A stretch of DNA of 64,000 nucleotides from Fonsecaea monophora (taxonomy: Eukaryota > Ascomycota > Eurotiomycetes > Chaetothyriales > Herpotrichiellaceae), in the NCBI RefSeq assembly GCF_001642475.1, contig NW_019173932.1:310001-374000 (forward strand), read 5' to 3'. Positions 1 through 11,244 of this stretch are shown piece after piece. Positions within the stretch are counted from its first letter, which is position 1; every line of letters begins with the position of its first letter. Below the pieces are notes generated by a model, which was not told the DNA's origin, did not search any database, and was given only the letters and a program-made list of their open reading frames with translations. Position numbers and translations under genes: made by a program.

Positions 1-135
1 TTGACTGTTGACACAATGAAAAGAATGACAGGCCGATGGAATTCTGCCCGAATGCCCATCCAACATATGCCGTCAAGTATGACTTGTGGACCTCACGTAT
101 CGAGGCAATGGGTCGCCCGGATCGTGTTTCCTTTG

Positions 136-152
136 GGGGGGGGGGGGGGGGG
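136..152. repeat. Poly-G run
   Basis: An uninterrupted G homopolymer of about 17 bases. Its length may be a sequencing or assembly estimate. Confidence 0.8.
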
Positions 153-204
153 TGGAGAGTTAATTTTCGAGGGGTGGTGGTTCTTTAGAAAATAGTTGTC
201 ATAC

Positions 205-430
205 TCATCATATACATGATCCTTGTCAATCATGTGAAATACAGATTCTTGCTCGTCATTCGTAATACATAATCTTTGCCTCCCAATACAGATTCTTACC
301 CCATCATTCGAAATACATGATCTTGCTTCACAATACATGATCTTTGCCTCCCAATACAGATTCTTGCCCCATCATTCGAAATACATGATCTTGCTTCCCA
401 ATACATGATCTTGCCTCCCAATAAAAGATC
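205..430. repeat. 68-bp tandem repeat array
   Basis: About three copies of a roughly 68-bp unit follow one another. The segment beginning TTTGCCTCCCAATACAGATT recurs at about 275, 343 and 411, and a more diverged copy precedes it. Each unit contains shorter near-repeats of the form AATACATGATCTTGC, so the array seems to have grown from a ~20-bp element. No convincing coding frame runs through it. Confidence 0.8.
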
Positions 431-780
431 TTTGCCCACCCAAACCCTGCAGTGTAGAGACCGGCGACTCATCCAACACAAGGCAGTTCGAGCGTGCGAG
501 CCAACTTGTTTCCAGATGCGCACATGTCTCTTTCCCCATTCGTACAAATCGTGCTTCCTGACCAAATTCTCAAGCCTGCCACCAGGACCGATGCCACCCA
601 GTAAGATCACTGACGATTGAAGATCTGTATGCGATCCGTCTCCCCGTATTTCCTCGCCCGTGGTGTCGGTGTACGGTGTTGTGTAGGGGCAGCCTTGTAT
701 ACAAGGCTAGGAGCCTCCCCCATCCAGCGTCGTTCGTGAGAACCATTGCATCCACGTTTCGTTCCACAGTCCAGTCTCGT
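431..780. other. Intergenic, nothing recognised
   Basis: Only short overlapping frames lie between the tandem array and the 3' end of the next minus-strand gene. I see no family motif or RNA gene. Confidence 0.5.
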
Positions 781-1929
781 TCACAAAGCCTCTCCAGAGT
801 CTGGGTCTTGATCCGTGGTACCCGTGGTACCTGGTTGTGTTTTTGCCGCCATCCGTTCGGCCATTTCGCAGAGCTCATGGAGCAATCCCTCGGAGCAAGT
901 ATTGTTTCGATAGATACCTTTGTCTTTAAGGGCTTCTTCGCGGGGCTCCGGGTTATTCTCAATGCCGATCTCTGTGTCATCTTGTCTGTACCAAAAGAGC
1001 ATTCTGCAAATCGCGCAACGCTCGCAGCGCGTGATCCCTCTCCCCTTCTGGATGGTGAATGTAATTGCAAGCTCATTCTCGTGATTGAAATGTTGAGGCC
1101 TATCGGTTGGTTCTGCATCAGATCTTGCTGGAGTGGATTCGAGTTTCCAAGTGTTGATGGCTTGCGTGCCGTCACGATCGTCGTCACGTAGGTTTTCGTC
1201 GAGCCAGAGTCCAGCCTTCGTGACGTGTTGTGGAACATTGCTTTGCAGATTTTCAAAGCGCGTCTTCCTGGACTTCTTGGCCCATTTCCCGAGGTATGTT
1301 GGGTGATGTTCACCATTGGTCGCAATGATATGTAGACAGATATTCGGTTGCGATGATGTCTGAATATGTGACCCTATGCATATTGAGATATGATTCGGAA
1401 TGCCATAAACTCCAGCGCAGCTTCGTTGAAGGTTGTCGTCGTGTTGTTCTGCATCCGTCATTACTGTGTGAATCTTCAATTTCTGTAACTCGTTCAAATA
1501 CTCCACTAAGCACGCGTCAGTATTGGTCTCCCCACCCCAAGGCTTAGCGCAATTACCTGGTGTTGTAGGCTGCTTCTTTCTTGCGAGGAGCCGCACCAAA
1601 AGACAAAGGCAGTCATCGGCGGGTAGTTTTGGGACGCACTGCTTCTCTTCCTCTGTCAAAGGATTCGATTGAATCATGTCTTGAAGTGTCTTCGCGGCGG
1701 TTTTGTTACCCGGGTTCGAGGATGCCCATTGTAAGATCTCGGTGACGACGACGATGAGCTGAACGAACTCTTGCGGCCTGTTGCTTGCCCCTTGCTCCAG
1801 CAGAAGAGCATCTTCGATGATGGCTTGGTAGGCTCTGAAAAATCCGTCATCGAGTTCTTGCGAAGGTTTGTGGTTGCCGATAGGGTTCCTTGTGCACGGA
1901 GGGTTGAACGGTTCGACCGTCGGTTCCAT
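781..1929 (-). CDS. Hypothetical protein, 382 aa, single exon
   Basis: A 382-residue open frame with a plain ATG start and no apparent intron. I do not recognise a family. The N-terminal half is acidic and predicted helical, with a stretch rich in E, Q and L from about residue 30. Near the C-terminus there is a small cysteine cluster (CERCAIC, about residues 304-310) that could bind metal but matches no zinc-finger spacing I know. There is no signal peptide or obvious membrane segment. Several shorter frames overlap it on both strands, but this is the longest and has the most ordinary composition. It may be a lineage-specific gene or a decayed one. Confidence 0.45.
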   Translation of the reverse strand: MEPTVEPFNPPCTRNPIGNHKPSQELDDGFFRAYQAIIEDALLLEQGASNRPQEFVQLIVVVTEILQWASSNPGNKTAAKTLQDMIQSNPLTEEEKQCVPKLPADDCLCLLVRLLARKKQPTTPGNCAKPWGGETNTDACLVEYLNELQKLKIHTVMTDAEQHDDNLQRSCAGVYGIPNHISICIGSHIQTSSQPNICLHIIATNGEHHPTYLGKWAKKSRKTRFENLQSNVPQHVTKAGLWLDENLRDDDRDGTQAINTWKLESTPARSDAEPTDRPQHFNHENELAITFTIQKGRGITRCERCAICRMLFWYRQDDTEIGIENNPEPREEALKDKGIYRNNTCSEGLLHELCEMAERMAAKTQPGTTGTTDQDPDSGEAL

Positions 1930-3367
1930 TTTTTCTCTCTATGGGGGGAGAAGTAGTTGTCAAAGAACCGCGGTACGTTATCGAAGGCAGGCTGTTCTGG
2001 ATGAATTGAGGTTGCGACTGAGCATTTGCCTGAATCTTGAAGGCCACGATCACTGGTGCTTTGAAGTGTAAACGATCGCGAAGCAACATATGTCCTTTCA
2101 GGACCAACAGAAAATAGGATATCCATTCTGCCCGTCAATTTGGAGCAAACCATACTGCTCGGAACAAAGATGATAGCAATCTCAAGGAGGCGCGCTGTTG
2201 CACGTATGTGCTGGAAGAGATACCGCAAAGGCTTGATCATTGACCAAGACAAAGGTTGATCGCTGCATTGCAGACAGCAAACAGAGACAGAGAGCCCGGA
2301 TCTGGTCCCAAACAGACTGGTTACAATGAGGTGCATTGGAGTTTCCGGCCAAAGCCAACACCATGGACAAACTCCTGGTGATAGGGGATGTTGCCGATGA
2401 GTAGATGTTTGCTCCATGGCGAAAAGTGTAAAACTGCCACATCAGCAAGCCGGGACGCGAGTGTGGCTATGTAAGAGCCATCCAGCAGGTTTGTTGTGTT
2501 GTTTAACAAAGACAAAGATTGCTTTGTTCACGAAAAGGAGATGGAGGCTGTGGGAGCAAACAAGCATCACAAAGACGCCAAGATACTCACGAGGCTGAAG
2601 CGAAAGGGATGCCAAGACAATTTTGCGGTACGGCCCAAAGGCTCTGGAGGTAGCCCCAGGAGGTAAAAGCGGCAACAGTGTCCGTGTCCCAGTCATCAGT
2701 AAATATACTTGCGCCGCTTTTAACAGGGCTGCCGCCACCGCCGGTTACGATGTTGTTGCACTTGGCCCGTCCACGAGTCTTGTTGCCTCAAAAGTAACGT
2801 GCTAGCTCTGATACATTGAACCTTGACCGCAAGCTGTCGATAGGCATGCGTTCAACTTCCCTTCGCAGGGCAAAAGTGAGAACGTCTCCACGAACACTTC
2901 AGGCCACGCTCGACTGCTTTTCGCGAATCTTTCGAATGCTACCATATCAACGCTTTCAAAAAGCGCTTCATACCTATTACTACAGAAGGTAAGAGGCGGA
3001 GGAGGAGTGCTGAACGCGGGATCAAAAGCAAATGAAGAAGCGAGTCCTGCGAACACTGAAAATGGACTAGGCTGTCCATGCTACGGGGCAAGACGTCTAC
3101 ATCCATGAATAGCCGGCGCACCTGCGAGTAGGAAATGACACTTTCTCTTCCATTGGTCTCTGATCCGGTTGAATCCTGACACGTCTAATTGCTGATTGTA
3201 AAAGCATTCAACTCGGAGGAGCGGTAAGCTGGACGCCTCTCGTGAGACCGAGCCAGGTCAAGCCCAACCCCTACTTGACATACCCGAACTCCCTTCGACC
3301 GACCCCGTCACGGCCCTCGAGGACGTGATTGATTTGGTCAGACCCTTTTCCGCTGGGAAAATTCGGG
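1930..3367. other. Intergenic, nothing recognised
   Basis: About 1.4 kb holding only short frames with no recognisable domain on either strand. No tRNA or repeat was seen. Confidence 0.5.
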
Positions 3368-4564
3368 CTATGTTGACCGGGGCAGTTCATCTATCATAGG
3401 TTTGTCCTTAGCGTTGAACTCGCTGCCTTTGAGCGGAAGAACGGGTCTGAATCGAGGTATGGCCTTTTGGAATCGGTTCTTCTTGTCCCAGAGATATTGT
3501 TTCAAAGTAGCTGCATCCAACTCAGCATGGTCCCATTCACTAACCGAAGAGAACATCTTGATAAGATCGGTGTCGTTCTCAGCTAGGCGATGGAAGAAGT
3601 CTTTAGCGCCTGCTTCTGCCGAGTAATGTGGCGTCCTTGGTGGATACTTTCGCTCGCTCTCTGGAATGTCATATTCCTTTACCTTTTTCCTGTCCGGCCT
3701 GTGACGCGAAAATTTCGAGAACCTGAAAGCACGAAGCTCTCGGACAAGCCATACCGGTCTCTCTGGTCGTTCTAGGTCGACAACAACAGCGAACCAGGAC
3801 GGCGTGAGGCTCTCCTTTGGCGCTGGATCTGACGCTGGCTCATCGTAACGCCAATAATGGCCTGTAATGCAGAGTTGGCCGAGAACACTCACGACCCTCG
3901 GCATTTCCTGACGGTTGGGGTGTTGGCTCAAATCATCCAGCCCATGATAGTCGATGAAGTAAAGAAACGGTTTCGAAGTTTTCTTGCTCGGAGCGTCAAA
4001 CCAGGGATAATAGCGAATGCCCAAGAGGCTGATCATAGCGCAGTCAATGTCAAACTCTGGATTGTCGGCGTGGCTGCTGGTGCGATAGGTGGATCGCAGC
4101 GTCGACTTATCCGCAGAAGGGCTGGAAAAGCTGGCAGTCCAGAAATGGCAAGGTCCTTCTCCCACTTCAAGTGGGCCGTGGCTTTGCGCCGCAGCCCAGG
4201 CCTCTTGAGTGGAAGAAGCCGTGTTGTTGCCTTCGTTCCAATAGAGGAAGCTATTAGGTGCCAGGTCGGCCAAACACCATACTTTGTGTGGAAAGAGGCG
4301 AACCAAGTCATTGTTCTTGTCGTGCTTGAAGGCCTCAATCGGCACCAAACTCATTGGCCATAACTTGCGATTGTTTTCACCCCATAGTAAGCAGGCTTGG
4401 TTTATTCTTCGATTAACTTTATCGTGCTCGACGCTATCCTGGTTGATCCATGCGTCCCTATACTTTTCGAAATCGGAAAACTGAAACTCCAGCAAGGCCT
4501 TTTTCATGTCCCGCGCGGCACTCGGTGGCGCAAATTCTCGTCTCATCGGCGGCTTCCTATTCAT
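3368..4564 (-). CDS. Hypothetical protein, 398 aa, single exon
   Basis: A continuous 398-codon frame starting MNRKPPMRREF. No family is recognised. The protein is rich in aromatic residues (many W, Y and F) and charged residues, with a central run YYPWFDAPSKKTSKPFLYF and a basic C-terminal third, and it looks soluble. There is no signal peptide or transmembrane stretch. The composition resembles many uncharacterised Pezizomycotina proteins from accessory regions. The frame is long and its codon use is regular, so I regard it as a real gene. Its function is unknown. Confidence 0.6.
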   Translation of the reverse strand: MNRKPPMRREFAPPSAARDMKKALLEFQFSDFEKYRDAWINQDSVEHDKVNRRINQACLLWGENNRKLWPMSLVPIEAFKHDKNNDLVRLFPHKVWCLADLAPNSFLYWNEGNNTASSTQEAWAAAQSHGPLEVGEGPCHFWTASFSSPSADKSTLRSTYRTSSHADNPEFDIDCAMISLLGIRYYPWFDAPSKKTSKPFLYFIDYHGLDDLSQHPNRQEMPRVVSVLGQLCITGHYWRYDEPASDPAPKESLTPSWFAVVVDLERPERPVWLVRELRAFRFSKFSRHRPDRKKVKEYDIPESERKYPPRTPHYSAEAGAKDFFHRLAENDTDLIKMFSSVSEWDHAELDAATLKQYLWDKKNRFQKAIPRFRPVLPLKGSEFNAKDKPMIDELPRST

Positions 4565-5251
4565 GGTGTCTGAAACGGCTGTCTTGAACCCTTTTGGAGG
4601 AAGGATTTGTTTAGAGAACGAGGGAGATGGTACTCTTGTCGTCTCGGCGAGAGTGAGAAACGTTTACGAAAGGCAGAGAAAACCAAGTCAACAAAACCAG
4701 GACCAACACGTCGTTATATATGCTAGGACGGGCTCGAGCCAACAACCGACGCGTCTTTGTTTACCAGATTGTCATGCAGTCGGTGCGCGAAGCCCCAAAA
4801 CTTGAGTGATGGAATGCTGAATTCCAATCTCTGCGCCTAGCAATCATCAAGTCATGACTCTGAAGGGGTTGACGCATTCCGCACCAAGGCCGAGAAGGCA
4901 AGGAGACTCGTGATGCAAACCTGGTTGTGAACTGGACTGTTTCTCTTTCAGCTATTCAGACCCATATTAAAAAGTCGAGGAATTTGGGCCCAGATTCCTA
5001 CCACTCTTCGGTTGATGGGGAGTTTCTTTCATTGGTCCTGTGCAAATTTGCTTTTCAGTGGAAACTGGCAACAACATTCACATTTTTGTGACGGATCTAC
5101 AAAAAACAAAACAAGACAGGAGTCTTGGAATCCCCGTGTTACGCCTTGGTCACTTCCTGACACGAGACAACCACAGCCCTGATGGAATGGAACGCAATAT
5201 CACAGCCTCGTGGTTCACGGGACCCCTCCCTGTTGTTGTTGTTGTTGTTGG
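4565..5251. other. Intergenic between hypothetical gene and esterase gene
   Basis: It holds the promoter of the minus-strand hypothetical gene and, at the right side, the 3' flank of the esterase gene. A short GTT repeat lies at about 5230-5250. No gene was seen. Confidence 0.5.
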
Positions 5252-6868
5252 TTACACAGGCACGCAGCTGTAGCTGGTAGCAACGGCCGGATCGCCGCCC
5301 GTATACTTGGATGTCAAGGGATACAGGCACAGATGATGCTCGGCCGTTGTGCCGTTTGCCCGTGGCGACGAAGCCGACAGCGTCTCAGGCGCCACGCCTT
5401 GCTCGACCCAGGTGACCAGCGCGGCCAGCGGATCCGTGGGCACAGCGCCCAGGCCGCCACCACAGTGGTTGACGCCGGGGGCCAGAAACAGGCGCCAGAA
5501 CTCGTCGACAGCGGCGTTGCTACCGCCAAAGAGCGCGGTAACCCACTCCCGGTAGTCGATGGTGTTGTTGGTCATGATCAGCGGGTCCGCCAGGCCGTGC
5601 CACGTAATCATCTTGCCGCCCAGGTCACGGAAGGGCGCGAGGTCCGGGTTCCTCGTCCCGATGGCCCATTCGTACTCGTCGTTGGACTGGATGTAGAAAT
5701 CCAGGAACTGACTGTAGTCGACCGTCGAGTAGTCGAACGTGGGATCTCGCTTGAGGAAATAGGCGGCCCAAGTGGAGGAGAAGAAGTCGGGAACCCCGAC
5801 CGACGTCCCGTTGGGGAGCGTCGTGGTGTTGGCCAACGTCGACAATGGGGCGCCCTTGTTGAGACCGTACCAGAGCCGTGACCCCGATGGGGTCGTTGGA
5901 CCGGCCCAGATCCTGCTGACGATATCGGCCACCTGAGAAGTGACAGTCACCTCCTCGCCGCCGCCGTAGCTCGAACAGTCGAGTTGGGATCCCACCAGCT
6001 GGGCAGGTTCAAACGGACAAGTGGCCGGATTCCCAATGATGCCGTCAACAAGCCCGTCAAGTCCGTCACATTCTGCAATGCTAGCATTGGTGAATGCGTC
6101 TAGCTCGCACAGGGACGGGAACAGACCCGCATCGTGGTAGACAACCTGAGGCCACCCGCCGGCCACGAGCAGCGTGGGCCAATTGATCGCGGGGGCGGCG
6201 GCCAAAACACCGTTGTAGTCGCCGGGGTATCTCTGGGCCTCTATCATTCCTTGACGGCCGCCCGTGGAACATCCATTCCAGTAAGAGTGATGCGGCGGCG
6301 CACCGTAGAAGCTGGTGGTCACGGCTTTGCCAACAACGGTCATGTCGTGCAGAGACCGCGAGGCAAAGTCCACCACCAATGGCCAGTTGGTCGTACCGTC
6401 GGCGCTCAACGCCCAAACCGGTTCGACGTCGGTGATGGGGTGCCCTCCGTCGGTGATGCCGGCGGCATAGCCCGACGAGGCTGCGGGCGCCAGTGAGACC
6501 TGGCCGTTGTCAGTGTCGTATCCACCGCCGCCGACGCCTTGAAAGCGCCCATTCCACCCCGCCAGGGGGAGGAAGACCTCGACTGTCACCAGGTCGTTCG
6601 CTCCCGGGTGCGATAGCGTGACAACGACGTCACAGATGGCCAGGCCGCTGATGCCTGGGGATCTAGCGGTGGCCGGCACCGAGTAGCTCATATTCCGCAC
6701 GCCAGTGATGGAGACCACTGTGGCCCCAGGCACATCCGGCTTTGGAATGGCCTCACAGGCCATGACGGGCGCTCCAGCCGTCGGGGCGGCGTGCCCCGGC
6801 GCGACGGTGATGCTGAATTTGACAGCAACACTCAAGGTGGTCGCTAGACCTCGTCCCCAGAGACGCAT
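5252..6868 (-). CDS. Tannase/feruloyl esterase family protein, secreted
   Basis: An intronless 538-aa member of the tannase/feruloyl esterase family, which hydrolyses ester bonds of gallate or hydroxycinnamate groups on plant polyphenols and cell walls. The nucleophile elbow is GCSTGGRQG with Cys200-Ser201. The calcium-site-like segment DGLDGLVDGIIGNP follows at about 269-282. The acid residue is the Asp in WHGLADPLI and the base is the His in GVNHCGGG. Together these make the family's CS-D-HC arrangement, in which the two cysteines next to Ser and His are disulfide-linked. A hydrophobic N-terminus of about 28 residues ending in HAAPT looks like a signal peptide. The length is normal for the family. 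The exact substrate cannot be told from sequence. Confidence 0.93.
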   Translation of the reverse strand: MRLWGRGLATTLSVAVKFSITVAPGHAAPTAGAPVMACEAIPKPDVPGATVVSITGVRNMSYSVPATARSPGISGLAICDVVVTLSHPGANDLVTVEVFLPLAGWNGRFQGVGGGGYDTDNGQVSLAPAASSGYAAGITDGGHPITDVEPVWALSADGTTNWPLVVDFASRSLHDMTVVGKAVTTSFYGAPPHHSYWNGCSTGGRQGMIEAQRYPGDYNGVLAAAPAINWPTLLVAGGWPQVVYHDAGLFPSLCELDAFTNASIAECDGLDGLVDGIIGNPATCPFEPAQLVGSQLDCSSYGGGEEVTVTSQVADIVSRIWAGPTTPSGSRLWYGLNKGAPLSTLANTTTLPNGTSVGVPDFFSSTWAAYFLKRDPTFDYSTVDYSQFLDFYIQSNDEYEWAIGTRNPDLAPFRDLGGKMITWHGLADPLIMTNNTIDYREWVTALFGGSNAAVDEFWRLFLAPGVNHCGGGLGAVPTDPLAALVTWVEQGVAPETLSASSPRANGTTAEHHLCLYPLTSKYTGGDPAVATSYSCVPV

Positions 6869-8846
6869 TTTGGAGGCAAGTTTGTACTCGGCTGGAGAGG
6901 AGAGGGGAAGAAGTAAAACTGTGGCCGGATGACGAAAGACTGGACAAACTCCACAAACTCGGGGAACATCTACTCTTTCTAAATAGTCAACATGAGCCCC
7001 ATCCCGACGATTCTCTACTTCTCGTTAGTCGGTGCCGCAGACAGAGATAGAGAGGGGGGGTGGAAGAAAAGGGTCTACCGATCACGATTTCACCACACCG
7101 GAAGATGAGCATAGAGATTGCTACACTGCCTAGCTACTAGACCCAACATAGTCGGGAGGCGGTATATCGCTTTACGTGTCAAAAAAGGATTGTTAGCTTG
7201 GGGGAGCTGGTGGAAGGAGGTGTTTTGATCTGGGGAGGACGGACCTCGGTACTGCGGCAAGCACGGCATTGTTTGTTCTCCTTTGATACCTTTGAGATAC
7301 TACCTACCTAGGTACTTATCCATCGCAACGGCCCCTGTATTCAGCATATCCTGGGATACGGTTAGCCTGTTGCCCGTGGACAAGGGCCCTCCACACAGAT
7401 CGACATGAGACTATACCGTTTCTGGTGATTGCCTTCCTCTTGAGGTCTAGTGCCTTGAACATCTCCATGCCCCGCTGTTTTTCTTGTTCCCACGTACCTG
7501 GCGGCGCGGGGAAGAAACCTATCGACCATGTCACAACTCAGAGGGGATTGATGTCATCCCCACTGGACGTCGTTGCAACCACTTACTGATTGGTCCAGGA
7601 AGGATCGATCTCATTGTTGTTGTCGTCGAGCCGAGCCACCCTCGGCCAGAGGTTTGACGCTTCTGCAGTGCATGTAGTATTATACTCCAACTACTCGGTA
7701 CCTGTTGTTTCCTCGTCCCAAGCATGACCGTTCTTGTGAGCGGGCAATACCCGGCGTTAGAGTCTTTCTGACATAGCATCCACAGCAATTGTCGTCGGTA
7801 ACCTTCGGCTAGCTGCTTTAGCTTGAAAGACGCTCACTACTACTACTGTGAGTACTTCGATACGCCTCGCCTCGTATTCGTGCTATACCCCGCAGTCAGA
7901 GCCGGGGCACGACGCTCAAGGCGGACAAAAGATCCTACCCGTAGACTTTTCCAGGCTTTCACAAATGAGCCGTCAGGCCTGTAGTTACTAGACTGCTATA
8001 CCGCCTCACCCCGTGTGGGATTTGCCGAGATGGCGAATCGCCGGTGTTTGCAGTGTTCGGCAAATTCTCCAGCCGCTTTGTGTACCCAAGACGATTGGTG
8101 TCTCAAGTAAAGACTCATGTGGACTTTGGAGTGAACCGGAGAGTGTTTACGACGACTCGGGAGTCCGGAAGGCGTTATGACACATTCGAGTTCTCCCTTT
8201 GAACAAATTCATGTTCCTTTTCTGTCCCGGATCTTCCACCCTTTTCTGGAGTTTCTTGGTGTTGTCACAATCCAAATTCAAGTCAAGATCTAACGTCGTC
8301 CCAGACGAGGATGGCCTTGACAAGTCTTGCCGCTTGGCATGTCATCAGACTGTTGCCCTAACCATATCGGGTAGGTTAGTCAAAGAATTTCCACTGCGGT
8401 ATATAATAAATCCGTAGGTCTGAGATCCCTTTTTCCTTGATCCTTCAACAGGATCCATCCACTAACGGAGAACTCAATCATTGAGTTGAGGACAGTGATC
8501 AATCAAAGTTATGGAATCAATCTGATCAGGACTCTCTACGCTGTTTTATTATTACTGTGCGATGACCGTTACCCCCAAACAAAACCATGCCCGCCGCCGT
8601 ACGAGTTGATGCCTCTGGCTAAGAGCCTCGCCCCCAGTTCAATAGCTAGAGAGAACTCGATCCGACCCAACTCGACCTTCTACATACAAAGTCTAGGCGG
8701 AGACTTTGGTTCGTAATACATTACTCGCAATAATGACTGAAGGAGGGTAGTTAAAAGCCCACAATCCGTCGCAATATTCATGCTGATTCCAATGTTGAGA
8801 ATCGGAATGAGGATAGCCTGAGTCGCTGGGGGTACTTCAATCTTCT
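6869..8846. other. Long intergenic stretch, nothing recognised
   Basis: About 2 kb with short frames only. It contains the promoter of the esterase gene at its left end. Clusters of TACCTACCTAGGTA-type sequence occur near 7300. No tRNA or transposon ends were noticed. Confidence 0.5.
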
Positions 8847-9739
8847 TCAATCAAGATCTCCCGTGACCCCCCAAACGTCAGCAAATGGATCCCATTTGTC
8901 ATCCAAATGTCTCTCATATTCCATAACATTTGCGACCGACTCGGCTGTCCCTGCACCATACAACATCTGGATGAATGCAAACGTGACATCAATGCCCGCA
9001 GAGACCCCTGAAGAACTCCACACCGGTGTGACTCCGGGGGTGTCGTCAACAACCCATCGGGCCTTTCGTACCCATTTGACCTTTGGCCCGAGCGGCGTCA
9101 CCAAGGACCAAGTACATTTGTTAGTTGTCGCTCGCCGATTGTCCAGGAGGCTCATGCCCGCGAGGATAGCAGACCCTGTGCAGATAGTAATCACGTACTT
9201 CAAATTGAAGAATACGGATTGAATGTATGATTCGACAGGAGCCATTGATACTTTATTGCGAGTCCCAAAACCTGGGAGAATTTGTCAGTTTCATCGTCGA
9301 CAACGCAAAGTAGATGCTCTTTCATCTCGCAATACGCACCTCCAGGAATGATTAGCACTTCCACTTCGGGTGCATTTGTAAAGGTGTGGGTCGGCAAAAT
9401 CTCCTGTCCGAATGAAGACGACACAAAGGGATTTGGTTCTGGATTGGTTGATACTGGCGTCAAGGACTCGGCTATCACAGCAAGCTCCATGCTGTGGTCT
9501 CGGGACAGGACGTTCAAGGTACTGAGGGGCCCGAAGACGTCTGGTGCGGCTCGAGGATCAGATGGCAATCAACAGCATCACATTCCTCCTTGGGATCCCA
9601 ACACATCAATATCTCTCAACCTACCAAGCGCCTGGAATCCAGGAAAAACAACGACGCCATATTTCGTCGGTGGAAGGGCAGTACTGCGTGGCAGTTTGAG
9701 CAGTGATGAAAGACATGAGAAGAGACGAGGGGAGAACAT
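8847..9739 (-). CDS. DJ-1/PfpI family protein, possible isocyanide hydratase
   Basis: Three exons (9739-9625, 9540-9340, 9271-8847) splice to 246 aa with clean GT..AG borders, and both joins restore family motifs. The first join gives FPGFQALDVFGPL and the second gives IIPGGFGTR. These are the N-terminal acid motif and the glycine-rich loop of the DJ-1/PfpI superfamily. The nucleophile elbow is TICTGS with Cys136-Thr137. Bacterial isocyanide hydratase (InhA) is a member of this superfamily and uses an Asp in the equivalent of ALD(V/x)FGP plus a Cys-Thr pair; here these would be Asp39, Cys136 and Thr137. Human DJ-1 has Glu at the Asp position. The gene is about 1.5 kb from the isocyanide synthase, which makes a hydratase role attractive. 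Many fungal PfpI-like proteins share these residues, so the reaction is inferred. Confidence 0.88.
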
Positions 9740-11244
9740 ACTTCATGCTGATGAAAATGTCACGACGTCCGCAAACGAAGGATCCAAGAGATATACCGAC
9801 GTTGACTCGTTTGTGGGTGCTTTTCTGGAATCTCTCGGTGTACCGAGTAGGTGTGGGACACCTCGACCGGCCAGGGGAGCTCCTCTTGAAGAGAACTTTG
9901 CGTGGGTGGAAACCTCGGGTGCATGGATTGTATGTAGATGCCCCCTCAGGCCATGCAGAAATGCGGTTTGTGCGGAGTTTAGCGGTTGGCTGGGTCCTTT
10001 TCTTCTTTTTTCTTTAATAAATCGTCTTAAGTAGCCATTGCCCTTCGAGTCGTGCTGGAGTCAGCTGTGCTGCTCCACCACGCACCGGCGCCACGGTGCG
10101 TGCCTCGGGATTGGTACTAGTAAGTTGCTCAGCAGTGAGCACAATTCCAACCACTAGGCACATTGTTGTTTGTACGTAGCCTAGAATCCGAAACTGAGGA
10201 TCAGCGAGAAGACGCCAATCACTCACGCGTTGCACTCCACGTGAAGGTTACACCTCATCAGCGCGCAATTGGACGCTCTCACATGTCTGTAATCGGTGAT
10301 TACTGGAGAGGACCTCGAAATTCCTCTACTGCAGTAGTCTGCGTCGGAGTTGGTCGTTCACGGTAGGCTGATCGAATGAAATGTTGCGAGATTGCACCAC
10401 ATCTACAGAGGCAATTGACCATCGTGGTCTTACCTTGATTTGCTCGGACAAACACTTCTGATCGAATTTTGTCGACAGATACCAACCCAGCTGTTGCAGC
10501 ATAACCTTCGACACATTTCTCGAGATGTCACAGTATCCTTTCCCATTCGCCCAGGCCGCAAAGCTGGACTCAAGAATCACAATCCCTCGCACAGTGTACG
10601 AGCCGGATCTTGTGTAAACTGCATGATGCCGCTGCCATGCCTGAGGAAGATGACGGGGTCCGAGCCTGTCTCCAAATGACGTGAGTTTAATACTGCGGGA
10701 GACGGATGACAGTGAAACGAGTCTGTCCCAGCTACATCTACTCAGCGACCTGCTGCAATCCCGCCAGGGGACTATCTCCGTTTCTTTGTTGCAGATGACA
10801 GGTCCAATCACTGAACATTGAAAAGCCTTGATGCATTGGAGCTTCCACGCTGTTTGACTCTCGGTGAGCTCGCAATGATAATGCTGCTATGTTTTGCTTC
10901 ATTTCGTCTCAGATTCATGTCTAAGAGTTGGGATACAGCCGTGGCCACTGAGGATCATTAACCTCAGAGCAGAGCGTCAATACTAGTCGGCAGGCTTGAG
11001 CATTAGCGTGTCTAAACTGCAGAAGCCTCTGAGTAGAAAGGAACAGTTCAGATGAATTGTCGAAATTCTATCAATAATAGTTGAATCCGTGTACCTTCTA
11101 CCGTAGGATTGCATAAAGAACGAGACTCAAAAAGCTGTTCTCTTTAGCTCGTCCTCATCCGTAACAACAGCCACGTACCCAAGAGGGTATACCAAAGACA
11201 ACAACACTGACAGGGCGGATTGATGACTGAGCTTCGTTTGATCT
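9740..11244. other. Intergenic, nothing firmly recognised
   Basis: About 1.5 kb between the hydratase-like gene and the 3' end of the synthase gene. The longest frame (10326-10811, -, 161 codons) has no recognisable domain. In particular, I see no ABC transmembrane helices downstream of the synthase-NBD gene. Confidence 0.55.

Noticed and set aside
570..1325. 251-codon minus-strand frame overlapping the first hypothetical gene
   Set aside because: It lies mostly opposite or out of frame with the longer 781-1929 frame and has a basic, arginine-rich composition typical of a shadow frame.
7316..8716. Several 70-90 codon frames in the 7-8.7 kb gap
   Set aside because: They overlap on both strands, lack any motif and have no supporting splice sites.
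10436..10447. Another TTTGCTCG word near the cluster
   Set aside because: It is in a region without a gene start. It shows that this degenerate 8-mer turns up by chance and should not be counted as a copper site by itself.
10326..10811. 161-codon minus-strand frame downstream of the synthase-ATPase gene
   Set aside because: I checked it as a possible missing ABC membrane domain. It has no hydrophobic helices or recognisable motif, and no in-phase splice from the ATPase exon was found.
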